Source: Streptomyces roseochromogenus subsp. oscitans DS 12.976
Lineage (GTDB): Bacteria > Actinomycetota > Actinomycetes > Streptomycetales > Streptomycetaceae
DNA length: 6,463 nt
Direction: 5' to 3'
Assembly: GCF_000497445.1 (NCBI RefSeq)
Contig: NZ_CM002285.1
Location: forward strand, 6,381,171 to 6,387,633
Both the position numbers and the translations under genes were made by a program. Below the pieces are notes generated by a model. It did no database searches, was not told where the DNA came from, and saw only the letters and a list, made by a program, of their open reading frames with translations. Positions 5,175 through 6,463 of the stretch are shown one piece after another; position 1 is the first letter of the stretch, and every line of letters begins with the position of its first letter.

Positions 5175-6463
5175 CGGTACTCCGACAGTCTGCGCCCGAT
5201 ACCGAACACCGCGCCGGCCGCGCCGAGCACCGCGAGCACGGCCGCGCCCACCGGCAGCCCGGTCATGGCGTCCCGTCCGTCACCGGCGGCCCGCTGGAAC
5301 TCCGCCTGCTCGTGGTCGATGGCCCGGGCGAGAGCGCTGTCGACACCGTCGAAGCACTCGCCGGTGGCGCCCTTGGCGCCTATGACCTTGTCCAGCGCCT
5401 GCTGGTAGTTGCCGTCCTCGTCCTCGGTGCGGGCGGCTGCGTGGCGCTGCTTCCACACCGCCATGTTCCCCTCGGCCGCCTTCACAGGGGTACGGCCGCC
5501 CTGGTCGTCGGCGAGCTGATCGGCCAGGGTCAGGCCCTTGCCGAGGGTGGTCATGTCCTGGTCGAAGGCGTAGTAGTAGGTGTCGTACGGCTTGCCGTCG
5601 ACCGTGATGGTCTCGGCGCCGCGCGCCACCAGGCTCAGGTTCTCGTTCCCACGCGCCTTCAAGGAGGCGATCCGGGCGTCGTGCAGGACGGTCAGTGAGC
5701 GGATGCCGTGGTCGTAGGAGCCGTTCAGCTCCGCTCGGGCCACCGCGTGCCCGACGACGAGCCACAGCAGGGCGACGGCGGTGGCGCCGGAGGCGGCGAC
5801 CAGGCCGTGGTTGAGGACGCGGTTGGTGCGCCGGTACGTGCGCCGCTGGGCCCAGCCGAGCGCGGCCAGCGCGAGCACGCCGAGCGCGATCGCGATCCAC
5901 GGATACGGAGTCGCGTCGCCGTAGTCGGCGTCCAGCCGCTGGTTCTCCTTGGTGTAGAGGTCCTCCGCCGCCGGGAGCATCTCCTTCTGCATCTTCTCGT
6001 TGGCGTAACGCAGATACGCGCCGCCGACCGGATACCCCTGCCGGTTGTAGGTCCGCGCCCGCTCGATCAGCCCCTTGTACTCGGGCAGCAGCGTGTTCAG
6101 CTTGCTGATCGTCACCTCGGAGGCGGAGCCCGGCTGGGCGTTCGCGGCGGCCGTGACGAGTCCGGCGGCGGCCGTACGGATGTCCTTCTCGTACCGGACG
6201 CGGGAGTCCGCGGTTTCCCGGCCGCCGGCCAGGAAACCGCTGGAGGCGGCCGTGTTGGCGTCCGCCAGCGACCGGTAGATGTCGGCCGCGCCCGAGCTGA
6301 GCGGCTGGCTGCGGTGCAGCACGTCGTCCGCGGCGGCCGCCCGGCCACTGGCCTGCCAGGCGGTGACCGCGCCGAACGCCACGACCAGCAGCGCCAGTAC
6401 GGCGCCGATGATCCGCAGCCGGCCCGGCTCGGTGGTGGCCGCGGACCGCAGCCGGTCGACCCC
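5171..6463 (-). CDS. glnX: GlnX-like four-helix membrane sensor protein (5' end outside window)
   Basis: The frame stays open to the window edge, so the true start lies beyond 6463. The first internal start-like codon (GTG at 6382) falls inside the first membrane helix and is not the start. The visible part is 430 residues. Hydrophobic helices lie at about residues 18-36, 187-204, 220-240 and 401-422. The loop between helices 2 and 3 is rich in Arg (QRRTYRRTNR), so it is probably cytoplasmic. That leaves two extracytoplasmic, mostly helical domains of about 150 and 160 residues, and a very short cytoplasmic tail (RRLSEYR). This TM-ecto-TM-TM-ecto-TM layout, with glnH and pknG directly downstream, matches mycobacterial GlnX, a protein of about 440 residues that couples GlnH to PknG signalling. 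No kinase, HAMP or ABC permease motif is seen, so it is unlikely to be a transporter. The stop TGA overlaps the glnH start. The assignment rests on topology and synteny more than on motifs. Confidence 0.82.
   Translation of the reverse strand, partial: GVDRLRSAATTEPGRLRIIGAVLALLVVAFGAVTAWQASGRAAAADDVLHRSQPLSSGAADIYRSLADANTAASSGFLAGGRETADSRVRYEKDIRTAAAGLVTAAANAQPGSASEVTISKLNTLLPEYKGLIERARTYNRQGYPVGGAYLRYANEKMQKEMLPAAEDLYTKENQRLDADYGDATPYPWIAIALGVLALAALGWAQRRTYRRTNRVLNHGLVAASGATAVALLWLVVGHAVARAELNGSYDHGIRSLTVLHDARIASLKARGNENLSLVARGAETITVDGKPYDTYYYAFDQDMTTLGKGLTLADQLADDQGGRTPVKAAEGNMAVWKQRHAAARTEDEDGNYQQALDKVIGAKGATGECFDGVDSALARAIDHEQAEFQRAAGDGRDAMTGLPVGAAVLAVLGAAGAVFGIGRRLSEYR
5180..5183 (-). 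promoter_or_regulatory. Candidate ribosome binding site for the GTG start of glnH
   Basis: GGAG lies 5 nt before GTG 5174, inside the last codons of the glnX-like gene. A competing site, AGGGGG at 5164-5169, lies 7 nt before ATG 5156. Either start leaves the signal sequence intact, differing by six residues at the N-terminus. Confidence 0.5.

Noticed and set aside
4407..5408. 333-codon plus-strand open frame across glnH and the end of glnX
   Set aside because: It spans two convincing minus-strand genes, has a shadow-type composition, and shows no domain or ribosome binding site.
4125..6463. ABC transporter operon reading of glnX-glnH
   Set aside because: The membrane protein has four helices with large ectodomains and no permease motif, and no ATPase gene is present; the sensor reading fits better.

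Overview
The window is very GC-rich and codes without gaps on the minus strand, with strong third-position G/C bias. The gene content and a palindromic GC repeat suggest a Streptomyces-type actinomycete; this is inferred from style and gene order, not from a marker gene. No rRNA, tRNA, CRISPR array, transposase or phage gene was seen. The only stretch between genes longer than 3 bases is 41 bp.

All genes read right to left as one apparent operon. In transcription order they are: (1) a GlnX-like four-helix membrane sensor, truncated at the right edge (5171-6463); (2) a GlnH-like extracytoplasmic amino-acid-binding protein (4125-5174), overlapping gene 1 by GTGA; (3) a 424-aa soluble alpha-helical/coiled-coil protein of unknown function (2809-4083), 41 bp downstream; (4) a PknG-like Ser/Thr kinase with zinc ribbons and a TPR region (326-2812), overlapping gene 3 by ATGA; (5) the N-terminus of a zinc-ribbon protein running off the left edge (1-322), 3 bp after pknG.

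The working model comes from Mycobacterium tuberculosis GlnX-GlnH-PknG. GlnH captures an acidic amino acid or amide outside the membrane, GlnX passes the state of GlnH across the membrane, and the soluble kinase PknG adjusts TCA-cycle/glutamate metabolism, classically by phosphorylating an FHA protein (GarA/OdhI). No FHA gene lies in the window. The arrangement differs from the mycobacterial one: an extra coiled-coil gene sits between glnH and pknG, and a zinc-ribbon protein follows the kinase.

The points most worth a second look are: a single TTA (bldA-type) leucine codon in the coiled-coil gene, just upstream of a kinase whose start overlaps that gene's stop; a second N-terminal zinc ribbon and a Ser/Arg-rich linker in PknG that enlarge it to 828 aa; an in-frame GC palindrome within that linker; and the recurrence of zinc ribbons in the kinase and its downstream neighbour. 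No internal promoter or terminator could be supported.
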